34,542 nt of DNA from Oscillospiraceae bacterium (GCA_018265835.1 JABLYK010000023.1:1-34542), one strand, 5' to 3'; shown: positions 8,031-14,811, counted from the stretch's first letter. Made by a program: numbers and translations. Notes: a model not told the origin generated them from the sequence alone.

Positions 8031-8124
8031 GGAGAAGTATCGAAGTGGTCGTAACGAGAACGACTCGAAATCGTTTTGTCGGTGATGAGCCGGCACGTGG
8101 GTTCGAATCCCACCTTCTCCGCCA
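8031..8124 (+). tRNA. tRNA-Ser (anticodon CGA)
   Basis: The acceptor stem GGAGAAG (8031-8037) pairs with CTTCTCC (8114-8120). Discriminator G and encoded CCA follow (8121-8124). The anticodon loop CTCGAAA holds CGA, the T-loop GTTCGAATC is canonical, and the long variable arm is that of a class II serine tRNA. It is transcribed alone from a good promoter into a hairpin terminator that starts 2 nt after CCA. Confidence 0.97.
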
Positions 8125-8163
8125 CGTCGGAGCAAGCTTTCTATCGCTTGCTCCGACTTTTTT
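8117..8163 (+). repeat. tRNA 3'-end/terminator repeat, copy 1
   Basis: The 13-mer CTCCGCCACGTCG begins with the last bases of tRNA-Ser plus CCA. Its final bases open a 12-bp hairpin (8126-8137 with 8146-8157) followed by six T, which terminates the tRNA. The same 47-nt architecture recurs at 9925 and, more divergent, at 11087. Confidence 0.85.
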
Positions 8164-8201
8164 CAAAAGTCAGAGCGCGCTCATGCCGCTGCTCCTCCGC
8201 T

Positions 8202-8240
8202 CCAAATCGAACCCGCTGCGCTGGGCTTCGATTTGGTTTT
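8202..8240 (+). terminator. Second hairpin behind tRNA-Ser
   Basis: Perfect 10-bp stem (8202-8211 with 8227-8236) followed by TTTT. It lies in the gene-free stretch 8164-8397. That stretch also has a triple CCGATA-type tandem near 8253-8270 and no ORF I can support. Confidence 0.5.
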
Positions 8241-8298
8241 AGGGGTGGATGTCCGATACCGATACCGATATCTATAGCATCGCTATTACAAAAAAGTG

Positions 8299-8333
8299 AT
8301 CCCGCAATCGCTTGAGATTGCGGGATTTTCTTT
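8299..8333 (+). terminator. Terminator-like hairpin
   Basis: Perfect 11-bp stem (8299-8309 with 8316-8326) followed by TTTTCTTT. An A-run on the left makes it usable on both strands. Confidence 0.7.
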
Positions 8334-8397
8334 ATCGCCAGACCTTGAAGGCGCGGAGCAGCCCTCAAGTATGACCCGGTAAATGTTACGTGTGCTA

Positions 8398-8426
8398 TTG
8401 ACAGTCCGATTAAAGTCAGTTATAAT
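8398..8426 (+). promoter_or_regulatory. Full-consensus sigma-A promoter
   Basis: TTGACA (8398-8403), exactly 17 bp, TATAAT (8421-8426): twelve of twelve matches. It drives the ATPase gene, with a leader of about 35 nt. Confidence 0.85.
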
Positions 8427-8467
8427 TTAGTAAATCGTAAATCACTAATGTTTTTGGAGGCGCGCTG

Positions 8468-9856
8468 ATGTTTATAGGCAGACAGCAGGAATTGAATACA
8501 TTGAACAAGCTATACAATTCCGGAAAGTTTGAATTTGCGGTTATTTACGGTCGCCGTCGGGTGGGAAAAACCGCCCTCATCAGCGAGTTTACAAAAGATA
8601 AAGCTACCATTTTCTTTACCGGCGTGGAAACCAACGCAAGGCAAAATTTGGATAACTTTTCGAGATGCATTCTGGAATATAACGCGGGGATCGCTGTCGA
8701 TTCATCCTTTGCATCCTTTCAATCGGCGCTAGAATATGTCTTTGAACTGTCAAAAACGAAAAGAACCGTGCTTGTCATGGATGAATACCCCTATGTTGCC
8801 CGTGCATCCAAGAGTCTCGCTTCTACGCTACAGCTTTTGATTGATAAAAACAAGGACAGTTCTAAGCTGTTCCTGATTCTTTGCGGTTCTTCCATGTCAT
8901 ATATGGAGGATCATGTTTTGGCGTATAAAGCACCGCTTTATGGGAGAAGAACGGCACAGCTTAAAATCAATCCGTTCGATTTTTTTGAAGCCTGCCGCTA
9001 TTTTACAAGGTTTTCGGACATCGACAAGGCGCTGGCATACGGGATTGTCGGCGGAACGCCGCAGTATTTGATGCAGATGGATGACCGTCTTTCCATTGAG
9101 GAAAACATCAAAAATACGCACTTGAATCCTACTTCCTCCATCTTTGAGGAGCCAAACAATCTTTTAAAGCAGGAAGTGCGTGAACCGGCAATTTACAATG
9201 CGGTGATTACGGCGATTGCTACCGGCTGCTCTAAAATGAACGAGATTTCCAATAAGATTGACGAAGATACCAGCGTATGTGCAACCTACATGAAAAACCT
9301 GATTGCACTGGGCATCGTAAAAAAAGAATCGCCCTACGGCGAAAAATCGAGCCGCAAGACGATTTATTCTATTGAAGATCATATGTTCCGTTTTTGGTAT
9401 CGCTTTGTGCCGGAGAATACCTCGATCATTTCCCGTGGAGCAACCGATCTCGCATACGAGCGCATCGCTCCTGATATTCCTTCCTATATGGGTGGCGTGT
9501 TTGAGGAAATCTGCAAGCAATACCTTTGGAAGCTGCTGCTTGACGGCAAATGTGCTGTGAATTTCAGCGACCTCGGCCGCTGGTGGGGTACGAATCCTAA
9601 GACGAAAACACAAGAGGAAATTGATATTATGGGTGCGGATAAGGACTCCGCCCTGTTTGCTGAGTGCAAATGGACGAATGAAAAGGTTGACCTTGATGTT
9701 CTGGAAACCCTTGTCGAGCGCGGCAATCTGTTTAACTATAAGAAAAAGCATTTCTATCTCTTTGCCAAAACAGGATTCACAAAGGGCTGTATGGATAAGG
9801 CAAGTGAGATGGGGAATGTAACGCTTGTCGTCTATCATGAGATGCTGAAGGGATGA
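8468..9856 (+). CDS. AAA-type ATPase with C-terminal DUF234 (PD-(D/E)XK-like)
   Basis: A 462-residue STAND/archaeal-type ATPase. The N-terminus MFIGRQQELNTLNKLY is typical of the ATPase_2 group. Walker A is GRRRVGKT (28-35) and Walker B a hydrophobic strand ending in MDEYPY (about 100-106). A winged-helix-like region follows (about 230-300). The C-terminal DUF234 segment contains EEIDIMG and then AECKW (about 383-403), an arrangement of acidic residues and ExK typical of PD-(D/E)XK nucleases. The function of this family is not established; nuclease activity is inferred. It has a good ribosome binding site (GGAGG at 8456-8460), a full-consensus promoter, and lower GC than the flanking housekeeping genes. 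It lies alone between two copies of the tRNA-linked repeat. Confidence 0.9.
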   Translation: MFIGRQQELNTLNKLYNSGKFEFAVIYGRRRVGKTALISEFTKDKATIFFTGVETNARQNLDNFSRCILEYNAGIAVDSSFASFQSALEYVFELSKTKRTVLVMDEYPYVARASKSLASTLQLLIDKNKDSSKLFLILCGSSMSYMEDHVLAYKAPLYGRRTAQLKINPFDFFEACRYFTRFSDIDKALAYGIVGGTPQYLMQMDDRLSIEENIKNTHLNPTSSIFEEPNNLLKQEVREPAIYNAVITAIATGCSKMNEISNKIDEDTSVCATYMKNLIALGIVKKESPYGEKSSRKTIYSIEDHMFRFWYRFVPENTSIISRGATDLAYERIAPDIPSYMGGVFEEICKQYLWKLLLDGKCAVNFSDLGRWWGTNPKTKTQEEIDIMGADKDSALFAECKWTNEKVDLDVLETLVERGNLFNYKKKHFYLFAKTGFTKGCMDKASEMGNVTLVVYHEMLKG

Positions 9857-9924
9857 CCTTTATTCTTGCATGGAGTCCGCAAGTTGCTACGACACTCGCT
9901 TTTTTTGCAATGCACCCGAAAAGA

Positions 9925-9971
9925 CTCCGCCACGTCGCCGCAAGCTGCATATCGCTTGTGGCGACTTTTTT
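9925..9971 (+). repeat. tRNA 3'-end/terminator repeat, copy 2
   Basis: Exact repeat of CTCCGCCACGTCG (9925-9937). A 32-nt hairpin follows (9934-9945 with 9954-9965), then six T. Compared with copy 1 the stem bases differ on both arms and pairing is kept, apart from one G-U. Parts of the inner stem and loop (GCAAGCT, ATCGCTTG) are shared. It lies 68 nt after the ATPase stop and can end its transcript. Confidence 0.8.
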
Positions 9972-9992
9972 ACATTCTTTCACAGCCATTTA

Positions 9993-10028
9993 AAGCCGTC
10001 ACGAGCGCATTTCGTGACGGCTTCTTTG
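9993..10028 (+). terminator. Terminator-like hairpin
   Basis: Perfect 12-bp stem (9993-10004 with 10012-10023) followed by a short T-rich stretch. With the preceding repeat it makes a double stop behind the ATPase gene. Confidence 0.6.
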
Positions 10029-10075
10029 CGTTTCTATAGGGTTGAGAGGTCTTCATGAAAAAGGAATCTTTCATT

Positions 10076-10113
10076 TTTAAAGGTGCTCCCCTTCGCGGGC
10101 AGCACCTCATTTT
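10076..10113 (-). terminator. Terminator of the small XRE gene
   Basis: Stem AGGTGCT/AGCACCT (10081-10087 with 10101-10107), extended inside by CCC/GGG pairing. A-runs on the left give a T-run on the minus strand. It starts directly after the XRE stop codon. Confidence 0.75.
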
Positions 10114-10422
10114 TTATTTTCGCAGTCCTTTTGCAAGCGCAATTAGATTATCAAGTTGTTCGCTAGTGAGTGATTTGGCAATATCCAAAAGTTCATTCGC
10201 TTTCGTAGGATTGGTTGACTTGGTATCAAAGAAGTCCCTTGGTTCTATGCCAAGGTAATCGCAGATATAAAAGAAAGCCATCATTGAGGGCAGATTCACT
10301 CCGTTCTCAATGTTGTTGATATAACTGGCGCTTTGACCAATCGACAGACTCATGTCTCGCGCTGAAACACCTTTATTCATGCGAAGCTCAGTAAGCCTTT
10401 TGGCGAAATCTTCTTTTTCCAT
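10114..10422 (-). CDS. XRE-family HTH regulator
   Basis: A 102-residue Cro/C1-type regulator. The HTH covers about residues 8-62, with RMNKGVSARDMSLSIGQS, then SYINNIENG, then LPSMMAFFYICDYLGIEPRDFF. The remaining 40 residues form a helical, leucine-rich tail (LLDIAKSLTSEQLDNLIALAKGL), a common dimerisation tail. The start ATG has AAGGTGG about 10 nt upstream. It is divergent from the SLOG gene across a 140-nt AT-rich gap and shares the second tRNA-proximal cassette with it, so it probably regulates that gene. Confidence 0.88.
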   Translation of the reverse strand: MEKEDFAKRLTELRMNKGVSARDMSLSIGQSASYINNIENGVNLPSMMAFFYICDYLGIEPRDFFDTKSTNPTKANELLDIAKSLTSEQLDNLIALAKGLRK

Positions 10423-10497
10423 AGCCCCACCACCTTCGTGCGTATAATTGTACTATATACATTCTGCAATTATGTCCAGTTAATTCATCAATATTTG

Positions 10498-10526
10498 TTG
10501 ACGCGTCTAGTTCAATTAGTTAAAAT
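10498..10526 (+). promoter_or_regulatory. Promoter for the SLOG gene
   Basis: TTGACG (10498-10503), 17-bp spacer, TAAAAT (10521-10526). Transcription would start near 10533, giving a leader of about 30 nt to the GTG. Confidence 0.7.
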
Positions 10527-10561
10527 AGAAATAACTATACATTTTGATTAGATGTGATATT

Positions 10562-11035
10562 GTGAGAGAGAAGACTTGCTGCTTTACCGGACATAGAAAA
10601 ATACCGCCTGAGAATTTTGAAGAAATCTCACGGCGGCTTGAAACTACGCTGATTCAGTTGATTGAAAAAGGCTATCAATATTTTGGCGCAGGCGGCGCAT
10701 TAGGCTTTGACACGCTTGCAGCGCAAACGGTATTAAAACTCAAAACGGTATATCCATATATTAAATTGATTCTTGTATTACCGTGTGAAGGTCAGGCGGA
10801 GCATTGGAAAAAAGAAGATACCATAATATATGAAGATATGAAAGCAAAGGCGGACAAAGTGGTTTATACTTCAAAAGCCTATTTCCGAGGATGTATGTAC
10901 AAGCGAAACCGTCATCTTGTTGACAATAGCAGCTGTTGTATCTGCTATTTGACGAAAGAAACGGGCGGAACAGCATATACCGTTCATTACGCAAAAGAAA
11001 AAATGCTGACCATCTATAATGTGGCAAACGCGTAA
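10562..11035 (+). CDS. SLOG-superfamily protein (DUF1273/YpsA-like)
   Basis: A 157-residue Rossmann-like SLOG protein. The N-terminal TCCFTGHRKIP (about residues 5-15) is the hallmark of the DUF1273 family. A FGAGGALGFDTLAAQ nucleotide-binding loop lies near residues 41-55, and the C-terminal segment includes CICYLTKETGGTAYTV. SLOG proteins bind nucleotides or derived signals; several work in stress response and anti-phage defence, but the role of this family is not settled. The GTG at 10562 is preferred because homologues begin a few residues before TCCFTGHR and the TTG at 10544 would lie only about 11 nt from the likely transcription start. The ribosome binding site is weak for either. The gene is AT-rich. 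Confidence 0.85.
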   Translation: MREKTCCFTGHRKIPPENFEEISRRLETTLIQLIEKGYQYFGAGGALGFDTLAAQTVLKLKTVYPYIKLILVLPCEGQAEHWKKEDTIIYEDMKAKADKVVYTSKAYFRGCMYKRNRHLVDNSSCCICYLTKETGGTAYTVHYAKEKMLTIYNVANA

Positions 11036-11086
11036 AATACGATTTGTGTCTCATCGGAAGTGAAAACTCCTTACTTTTTCATGCAG

Positions 11087-11133
11087 CTGAACCACGTCGC
11101 CGCGAACGTTCGATCGTTCGCGGCGACTTTTTG
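11087..11133 (+). repeat. tRNA 3'-end/terminator repeat, copy 3 (divergent)
   Basis: CTGAACCACGTCG matches the 13-mer at 10 of 13 positions. It leads into a perfect 13-bp stem (11096-11108 with 11115-11127) that again spans 32 nt and is followed by five T. It closes the second cassette, 52 nt after the SLOG stop. Confidence 0.65.
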
Positions 11134-11184
11134 ATTGGTTCAGTCCCACGCAGCCGATTTTAGTTTACATAATCTATCTCCCCA

Positions 11185-11213
11185 ACATGTTTTGCGCCCT
11201 GGCCGCATAGGCT
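11185..11213 (+). promoter_or_regulatory. Candidate sigma-E promoter for yabP
   Basis: CATAGGCT (11206-11213) fits the sigma-E -10 pattern CATAnnnT. ACATGTTT (11185-11192) lies 13 bp upstream as a possible -35. In Bacillus subtilis yabP is sigma-E dependent, which supports the assignment, but the -35 match is weak. Confidence 0.4.
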
Positions 11214-11241
11214 GTACCACTCTGACGCAGGAGGGATCGCC

Positions 11242-11532
11242 ATGGCATATGAGGACAAAAAAAATCCGACGGTGCACCGGCCGCACTCGGTGATTCTGGA
11301 GGAGCGCACGAAGCTGACGGTGACGGGCGTGGACGAGGTGCTGAGCTTTGACGAGAGCGAGGTCACGATGCGCACGTCGCGCGGGAGCCTGATCGTGCGC
11401 GGCAGCGAGCTGCACGTCGGCAAGCTCGCCATCGACACGGGCGAGCTGGGCATCGACGGGACGGTGTCCGAGCTGCTCTACGAGGAGGAACAGCAGCGCG
11501 GTGAGGGCTTCTGGGCCCGGCTGTTCGGCTGA
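11242..11532 (+). CDS. yabP: Sporulation protein YabP
   Basis: A 96-residue YabP/YqfC-family protein. The recognisable core is PHSVILEERTKLTVTGV, then VLSFDESEVTMRTSRG and the closing LHVGKLAIDTGELGIDGTV. YabP is made in the mother cell and is needed for normal spore coat and cortex formation. AGGAGGG (11229-11235) lies 6 nt before the ATG. It overlaps yabQ by one base (TGATG) and heads the yabP-yabQ-divIC-yabR order known from Bacillus and Clostridia. This marks the organism as a likely spore former. Confidence 0.93.
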   Translation: MAYEDKKNPTVHRPHSVILEERTKLTVTGVDEVLSFDESEVTMRTSRGSLIVRGSELHVGKLAIDTGELGIDGTVSELLYEEEQQRGEGFWARLFG

Positions 11533-12245
11533 TGGAGCTGCCGGTCTCGCAGCAGATGCTGCAGCTTCTGGCGGCGTTTGCGCTCGGCGCGGCGCTCGGA
11601 CTGCTGTTCGACGCGTTCCGGGTGCTGCGCCGCCGGGCGCGCGCCGCGTGGACGCGTGCGCTGCTGGACGTGCTCTACAGCGCGGCGGCGCTGTTCGCGC
11701 TGTTCACGTTCGGCATGGTGAGCGGCGCGGGGCAGGTGCGGCTGTTCATGCTCGCCGCCGTGGCCGCCGGCTGCGCGTGTTACGGCGCGTTCGCAAGCGC
11801 GGCGGCGCTGCGCGCGCTGGAGGCCGTCGCCGCCCGGCTTGCCAAAGCTGCCCGGTTTTTGGGGCGTCCGTTCGTGTTTTTCCTGAAAAAGCAGAAAAAA
11901 TTTTTGAATTTCGCAAAAAAACACTTCCAAAATGCCGCAAAGTGTTTTAGAATAAACTGTATACGTACAAGCAAACGCGCAAAAACGCACCCGGAACCCG
12001 AGGGGAGACGCACGGACGATGAAATTCAAGAAGGCAGGCATCATTACCAAGATCGTCATTGCAGCGCTGCTGGTATACGCGGTGGTGAGTCTGGTGACCG
12101 TCCGGTCCAAGACCGCAGCGCTCAACGCGCAGACGCAGCAGCTTCAGCAGCAGGTCACGGACATGACACAGTCCAACGCCGAGCTGGAGTACAAAATCGA
12201 GCACAGCGAGGACGCCGACACCATCGAAGAGATCGCGCGCGATAA
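11532..12245 (+). CDS. yabQ: Spore cortex protein YabQ, frame runs into divIC
   Basis: The first 110 or so residues are a convincing YabQ: LLAAFALGAALGLLFDAFRVLRR, then two further membrane segments, then a basic FFLKKQKKFLNFAKK tail. YabQ is a mother-cell membrane protein needed for cortex synthesis. No stop occurs in this frame until 12243-12245, so the ORF of 237 codons would overlap divIC by 227 nt in another frame; the last 80 residues look like frame noise. Both other frames meet a stop soon after the A6T5 run at 11895-11905 (TGA at 11905, TAG at 11948-11950). A frameshift, real or from sequencing, or a genuinely long overlap are the options. The true end is uncertain. Confidence 0.75.
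   Translation: MELPVSQQMLQLLAAFALGAALGLLFDAFRVLRRRARAAWTRALLDVLYSAAALFALFTFGMVSGAGQVRLFMLAAVAAGCACYGAFASAAALRALEAVAARLAKAARFLGRPFVFFLKKQKKFLNFAKKHFQNAAKCFRINCIRTSKRAKTHPEPEGRRTDDEIQEGRHHYQDRHCSAAGIRGGESGDRPVQDRSAQRADAAASAAGHGHDTVQRRAGVQNRAQRGRRHHRRDRAR
11925..11953 (+). promoter_or_regulatory. Candidate promoter for divIC
   Basis: -10 TAGAAT (11948-11953) with a weak -35 TTCCAA at 17 bp. It lies inside the doubtful yabQ tail, about 60 nt before divIC, which in other Firmicutes also has its own vegetative promoter. Confidence 0.4.
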
Positions 12246-12297
12246 GCTCGGTCTCGTCAAGCCCGGCGAAAAGATCTTTTACGATATGAGTAACTAA
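12019..12297 (+). CDS. divIC: Septum formation initiator DivIC/FtsB
   Basis: A 92-residue bitopic division protein with a short basic cytoplasmic N-terminus and a membrane helix at about 9-27. A coiled coil follows at about 30-65 (TAALNAQTQQLQQQVTDMTQSNAELEYKI, split by heptads). The C-terminal signature is IEEIARDKLGLVKPGEKIFY, which is diagnostic for FtsB/DivIC. It works in the divisome with FtsL and DivIB to activate septal peptidoglycan synthesis. A GGGGAG sequence precedes the ATG by about 11 nt. The gene follows yabQ and precedes yabR as in other Firmicutes. Confidence 0.93.
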   Translation: MKFKKAGIITKIVIAALLVYAVVSLVTVRSKTAALNAQTQQLQQQVTDMTQSNAELEYKIEHSEDADTIEEIARDKLGLVKPGEKIFYDMSN

Positions 12298-12318
12298 ACA
12301 GAGGGAGCAACGGCTTTT

Positions 12319-12768
12319 ATGCAGCTTGAAGTGGGAGCAATTCTGGACGGTACCGTGACCGGTATCACAAAATTTGGCGCATTCGTCAGTCTGGCAGAGG
12401 GGAAAAGCGGCCTGGTTCACATTTCCGAGGTCGCCAACACGTTCGTGACGGACGTGAACGATTATCTGAAGGTCGGCCAAGCCGTCAAGGTGCGGGTGCT
12501 GGCCATCACGCCGGACGGGAAGATCAATTTGTCGATCAAGCGCGCCGTGGAAGCGCCCCCGCAGCAGCATTCGGAGCGCCGCGCGCCCCGGCCGCAGCGC
12601 AGTGCGCAGTCGCCGCGCCAGAACACGCAGCACGGTCAGGTGCATGGCCCCACGAATGACGCGAGCTTTGAGGACCGCCTGAAGCAGTTCATGCAGGAGT
12701 CGGACAGCCGCATCGCCGGCAACCGTCTGTACAGCGACCGCAACCGTGGCCGCCGCCGCGGAAAATAA
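12319..12768 (+). CDS. yabR: S1 RNA-binding domain protein (YabR-like)
   Basis: A 149-residue protein. Residues 1-72 are a canonical S1/OB fold: VGAILDGTVTGITKFGAFVS, then GLVHISEVA, then VKVRVLAITPDGKINLSIK. After it comes a low-complexity, proline-, glutamine- and arginine-rich linker and a strongly basic end (NRGRRRGK), suited to RNA binding. YabR relatives are general-stress or translation-associated RNA binders; the precise role is not known. It is 21 nt from divIC and ends the cluster before a terminator. Confidence 0.9.
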   Translation: MQLEVGAILDGTVTGITKFGAFVSLAEGKSGLVHISEVANTFVTDVNDYLKVGQAVKVRVLAITPDGKINLSIKRAVEAPPQQHSERRAPRPQRSAQSPRQNTQHGQVHGPTNDASFEDRLKQFMQESDSRIAGNRLYSDRNRGRRRGK

Positions 12769-12780
12769 ATCAAATCGCCA

Positions 12781-12817
12781 AACCCGCTCCGCACGCGCAT
12801 GTGCCGGGGCGGGTTTT
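12781..12817 (+). terminator. Terminator after yabR
   Basis: Outer stem AACCCGC/GCGGGTT (12781-12787 with 12809-12815) with additional imperfect inner pairing, followed by TTTT. Confidence 0.8.
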
Positions 12818-12865
12818 GTCCGGTGCGCCGATTTGTAAAGAATCTGCAAAGAAATGGCCGTGCGG

Positions 12866-12894
12866 TTGCGCACCGGCTAAAATTCGGCTATAAT
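12866..12894 (+). promoter_or_regulatory. Promoter of the zinc-ribbon gene pair
   Basis: TTGCGC (12866-12871), 17-bp spacer, TATAAT (12889-12894), leaving a leader of about 75 nt. Confidence 0.6.
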
Positions 12895-12977
12895 TGATAA
12901 AATGTCCGGTTCGCCAGGCGACCGGGCAGATTGGGATGCAAGTATCCCCCAGTGGGACGAAAATAGGAGGGATCGAC

Positions 12978-13928
12978 ATGGTTTGCCGCCAGTGCGGGGC
13001 GCAGATGCCGGACGGAGCACGGATCTGTCCGGAGTGCGGTGCACCGCAGCTGAAGCCGCTCGCACCGGAGCGCCGGCGCAGACTGCGCTGGATCTTGATT
13101 GTGGCCGCGGCGCTGGTGGTGATCGCCGGCGCGGTGTTCGGCTTCCTCGCGGTTGAGGATCGGGACGCCAACGCCGCCGTGAAGGAGGCCATCTGCGACT
13201 TCCGCTTCAACGATGCGGAGGTCTACGCCAGGGACGTGCGGCTGTTCCGCGCCAGGGACGAAGCCATGCGGCAGGAAATCATCCGCGCGGGCAAGCTGCT
13301 CGACGCGAAGCAGTACGTCCACGCGATCAGCACGGTGGCGGAGCTGCGCGCGCAATACGACGCGGAGACGCTCTCCCCGTTTCGCGGCGTGCTGGACAAG
13401 ATCGAGGCCACGGCGGAGCCGGTGCTCTATCACGATGCGCAGAACGCTTATAACCGCGGCGACTATCAGACTGCGTTCGGTGGGTTCGACGTGCTCGCCC
13501 AGCGCGGCTATGCCGACTGCGGCGACTGGCTGTTTCTGACGCAGGCGCACCTGTGCGAAGACCTCACGAAGCTCGCTAAGGAGGCTGGGCTCACCGAAGA
13601 CGAGGCGGCGCAAAAGCTCCTCTCGCTCATCGGCTTTGCCGATACGAACAAGCTCCTCATGCGCGTGGACAGCTACGCCATGCCCTACTTCACCGGACGC
13701 TGGACGTGCGGGGACGGCGACCTGACCGTGACGGCGCGGAAGGTCACGTGCACGTTGCCGGGCATCACGGAAGAGGATGCGTGCGCCCTGCGCGGCGGCG
13801 CGGTCTACGTCGGCGAGACGGCGGCGGAGTCCGTCGCATTTTATACCTTTTCCATTCTCAACGCGCGCACCATGATTGCCGACAGCACAGCGGACGGGCG
13901 CGTGTACACGATGCAGCGGGAGGGCTGA
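12978..13928 (+). CDS. Zinc-ribbon membrane-anchored protein
   Basis: A 316-residue protein. The N-terminus is a zinc ribbon with two CxxC pairs, CRQCG (residues 3-7) and CPECG (17-21). A basic RRRRLR and a membrane helix (about 35-57) follow. The long C-terminal part is helical and TPR-like (AQNAYNRGDYQTAFGGFDVLAQRGY) and ends in a small beta-rich FTGRWTCGDGDLTVT module. No function is established. The ribbon should be cytoplasmic and the rest outside. I chose ATG 12978 for its AGGAGGGA site; the frame is open further upstream. The next gene is a paralogue of its C-terminal part. Confidence 0.82.
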   Translation: MVCRQCGAQMPDGARICPECGAPQLKPLAPERRRRLRWILIVAAALVVIAGAVFGFLAVEDRDANAAVKEAICDFRFNDAEVYARDVRLFRARDEAMRQEIIRAGKLLDAKQYVHAISTVAELRAQYDAETLSPFRGVLDKIEATAEPVLYHDAQNAYNRGDYQTAFGGFDVLAQRGYADCGDWLFLTQAHLCEDLTKLAKEAGLTEDEAAQKLLSLIGFADTNKLLMRVDSYAMPYFTGRWTCGDGDLTVTARKVTCTLPGITEEDACALRGGAVYVGETAAESVAFYTFSILNARTMIADSTADGRVYTMQREG

Positions 13929-13930
13929 CG

Positions 13931-14809
13931 ATGCGCGCAGAAAAGCAGGATGCGCCGGTGCTGAGCCGGTGGATGAAGGTGCTGCTGGGCGTGAGTCTGG
14001 CGGTGCTGCTGGCTGCGGCGGCGGTGATCGGCGTGGCGATGCACGACCGCGCGGCGTACCCGCGCGTGCTGGAGCAGGTGTGCGCACTCGACGCGGACGC
14101 AGCGGAGCGCACGCTTCAGGGCGTGATCTTCTTCCACGATGCAAACGAGCCGGATTACGCCCGGCTGACCGGGCTTGCGCAGCAGACCGGGGCCGATGCC
14201 TATGCCGTGCTCCGCGCGCTGGAGGACGAGCCGTTCCCTGCCGCGTTCGGCGACGCGTGCAGCGCGCTGGAGCGAGGCGCGCTCGACGCGCTGATGACGC
14301 AGGCGCGCACGGCCTACGACGCCGGGGACACGGACACCGCGCTGCGCGATTTTGAGCTGCTGTACGAGCGGGACTATGATGCGGTGTGCGCCGACTGGCT
14401 GCTGCTCGCCCGCGTGCGCAGCGGCGTCACGATGTCCGCGCTCGCAGCGCTGTATGACGAGACGCAGGACGCCGTGCTCGCCCGGCTGACGGCGCTGCTG
14501 CCGTTTGCCGACTGTCCGGCGGCGATTTTGTCGAACGCCGGCTGCGCCGAGGCGTTTCTCACCGGCCGGTGGACGAGCGCGGACGGCAAAAGCCTGACCC
14601 TCACACGCAGCGGCGCAGGATACCAGATGCAGACCGACCTGCTTGACGAAGCGGTGCCCGGCCGGTTTTTCCTGCGCGGCGGGGTGTATTCCGTCGGCGC
14701 GGACGAGGCGAGCGCCCAGCCGCTGCTGCGCTTCGAGATCGTGGACGCGAATACCCTGCGCGTCTCGCGCGTGTCGGACGGGCGCGAAACCACACTCACA
14801 AGATCCTAA
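13931..14809 (+). CDS. Membrane-anchored paralogue lacking the zinc ribbon
   Basis: A 292-residue protein with a membrane helix at about 17-38 and no zinc ribbon. Its extracytoplasmic part aligns by eye with that of the gene before it: ARTAYDAGDTDTALRDFELL matches AQNAYNRGDYQTAFGGFDVL, FLTGRWTSADGKSLTLT matches FTGRWTCGDGDLTVT, and FLRGGVYSVG matches ALRGGAVYVG. The two start 2 nt apart from stop to start, with GGGAGG just before the ATG, so they form one operon and look like a tandem duplication. The function is unknown; a pair of sensors or scaffold proteins at the membrane is possible. Confidence 0.82.
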   Translation: MRAEKQDAPVLSRWMKVLLGVSLAVLLAAAAVIGVAMHDRAAYPRVLEQVCALDADAAERTLQGVIFFHDANEPDYARLTGLAQQTGADAYAVLRALEDEPFPAAFGDACSALERGALDALMTQARTAYDAGDTDTALRDFELLYERDYDAVCADWLLLARVRSGVTMSALAALYDETQDAVLARLTALLPFADCPAAILSNAGCAEAFLTGRWTSADGKSLTLTRSGAGYQMQTDLLDEAVPGRFFLRGGVYSVGADEASAQPLLRFEIVDANTLRVSRVSDGRETTLTRS

Positions 14810-14811
14810 AC

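Noticed and set aside
6618..8166. Long open frames in other frames across the clC gene, one reaching over tRNA-Ser
   Set aside because: Low-complexity Arg/His-rich products. One would cross a tRNA gene and its promoter.
10544..10561. TTG start 18 nt upstream for the SLOG gene
   Set aside because: It would leave a leader of about 11 nt with no ribosome binding site and add residues not usual before TCCFTGHR; it cannot be fully excluded.
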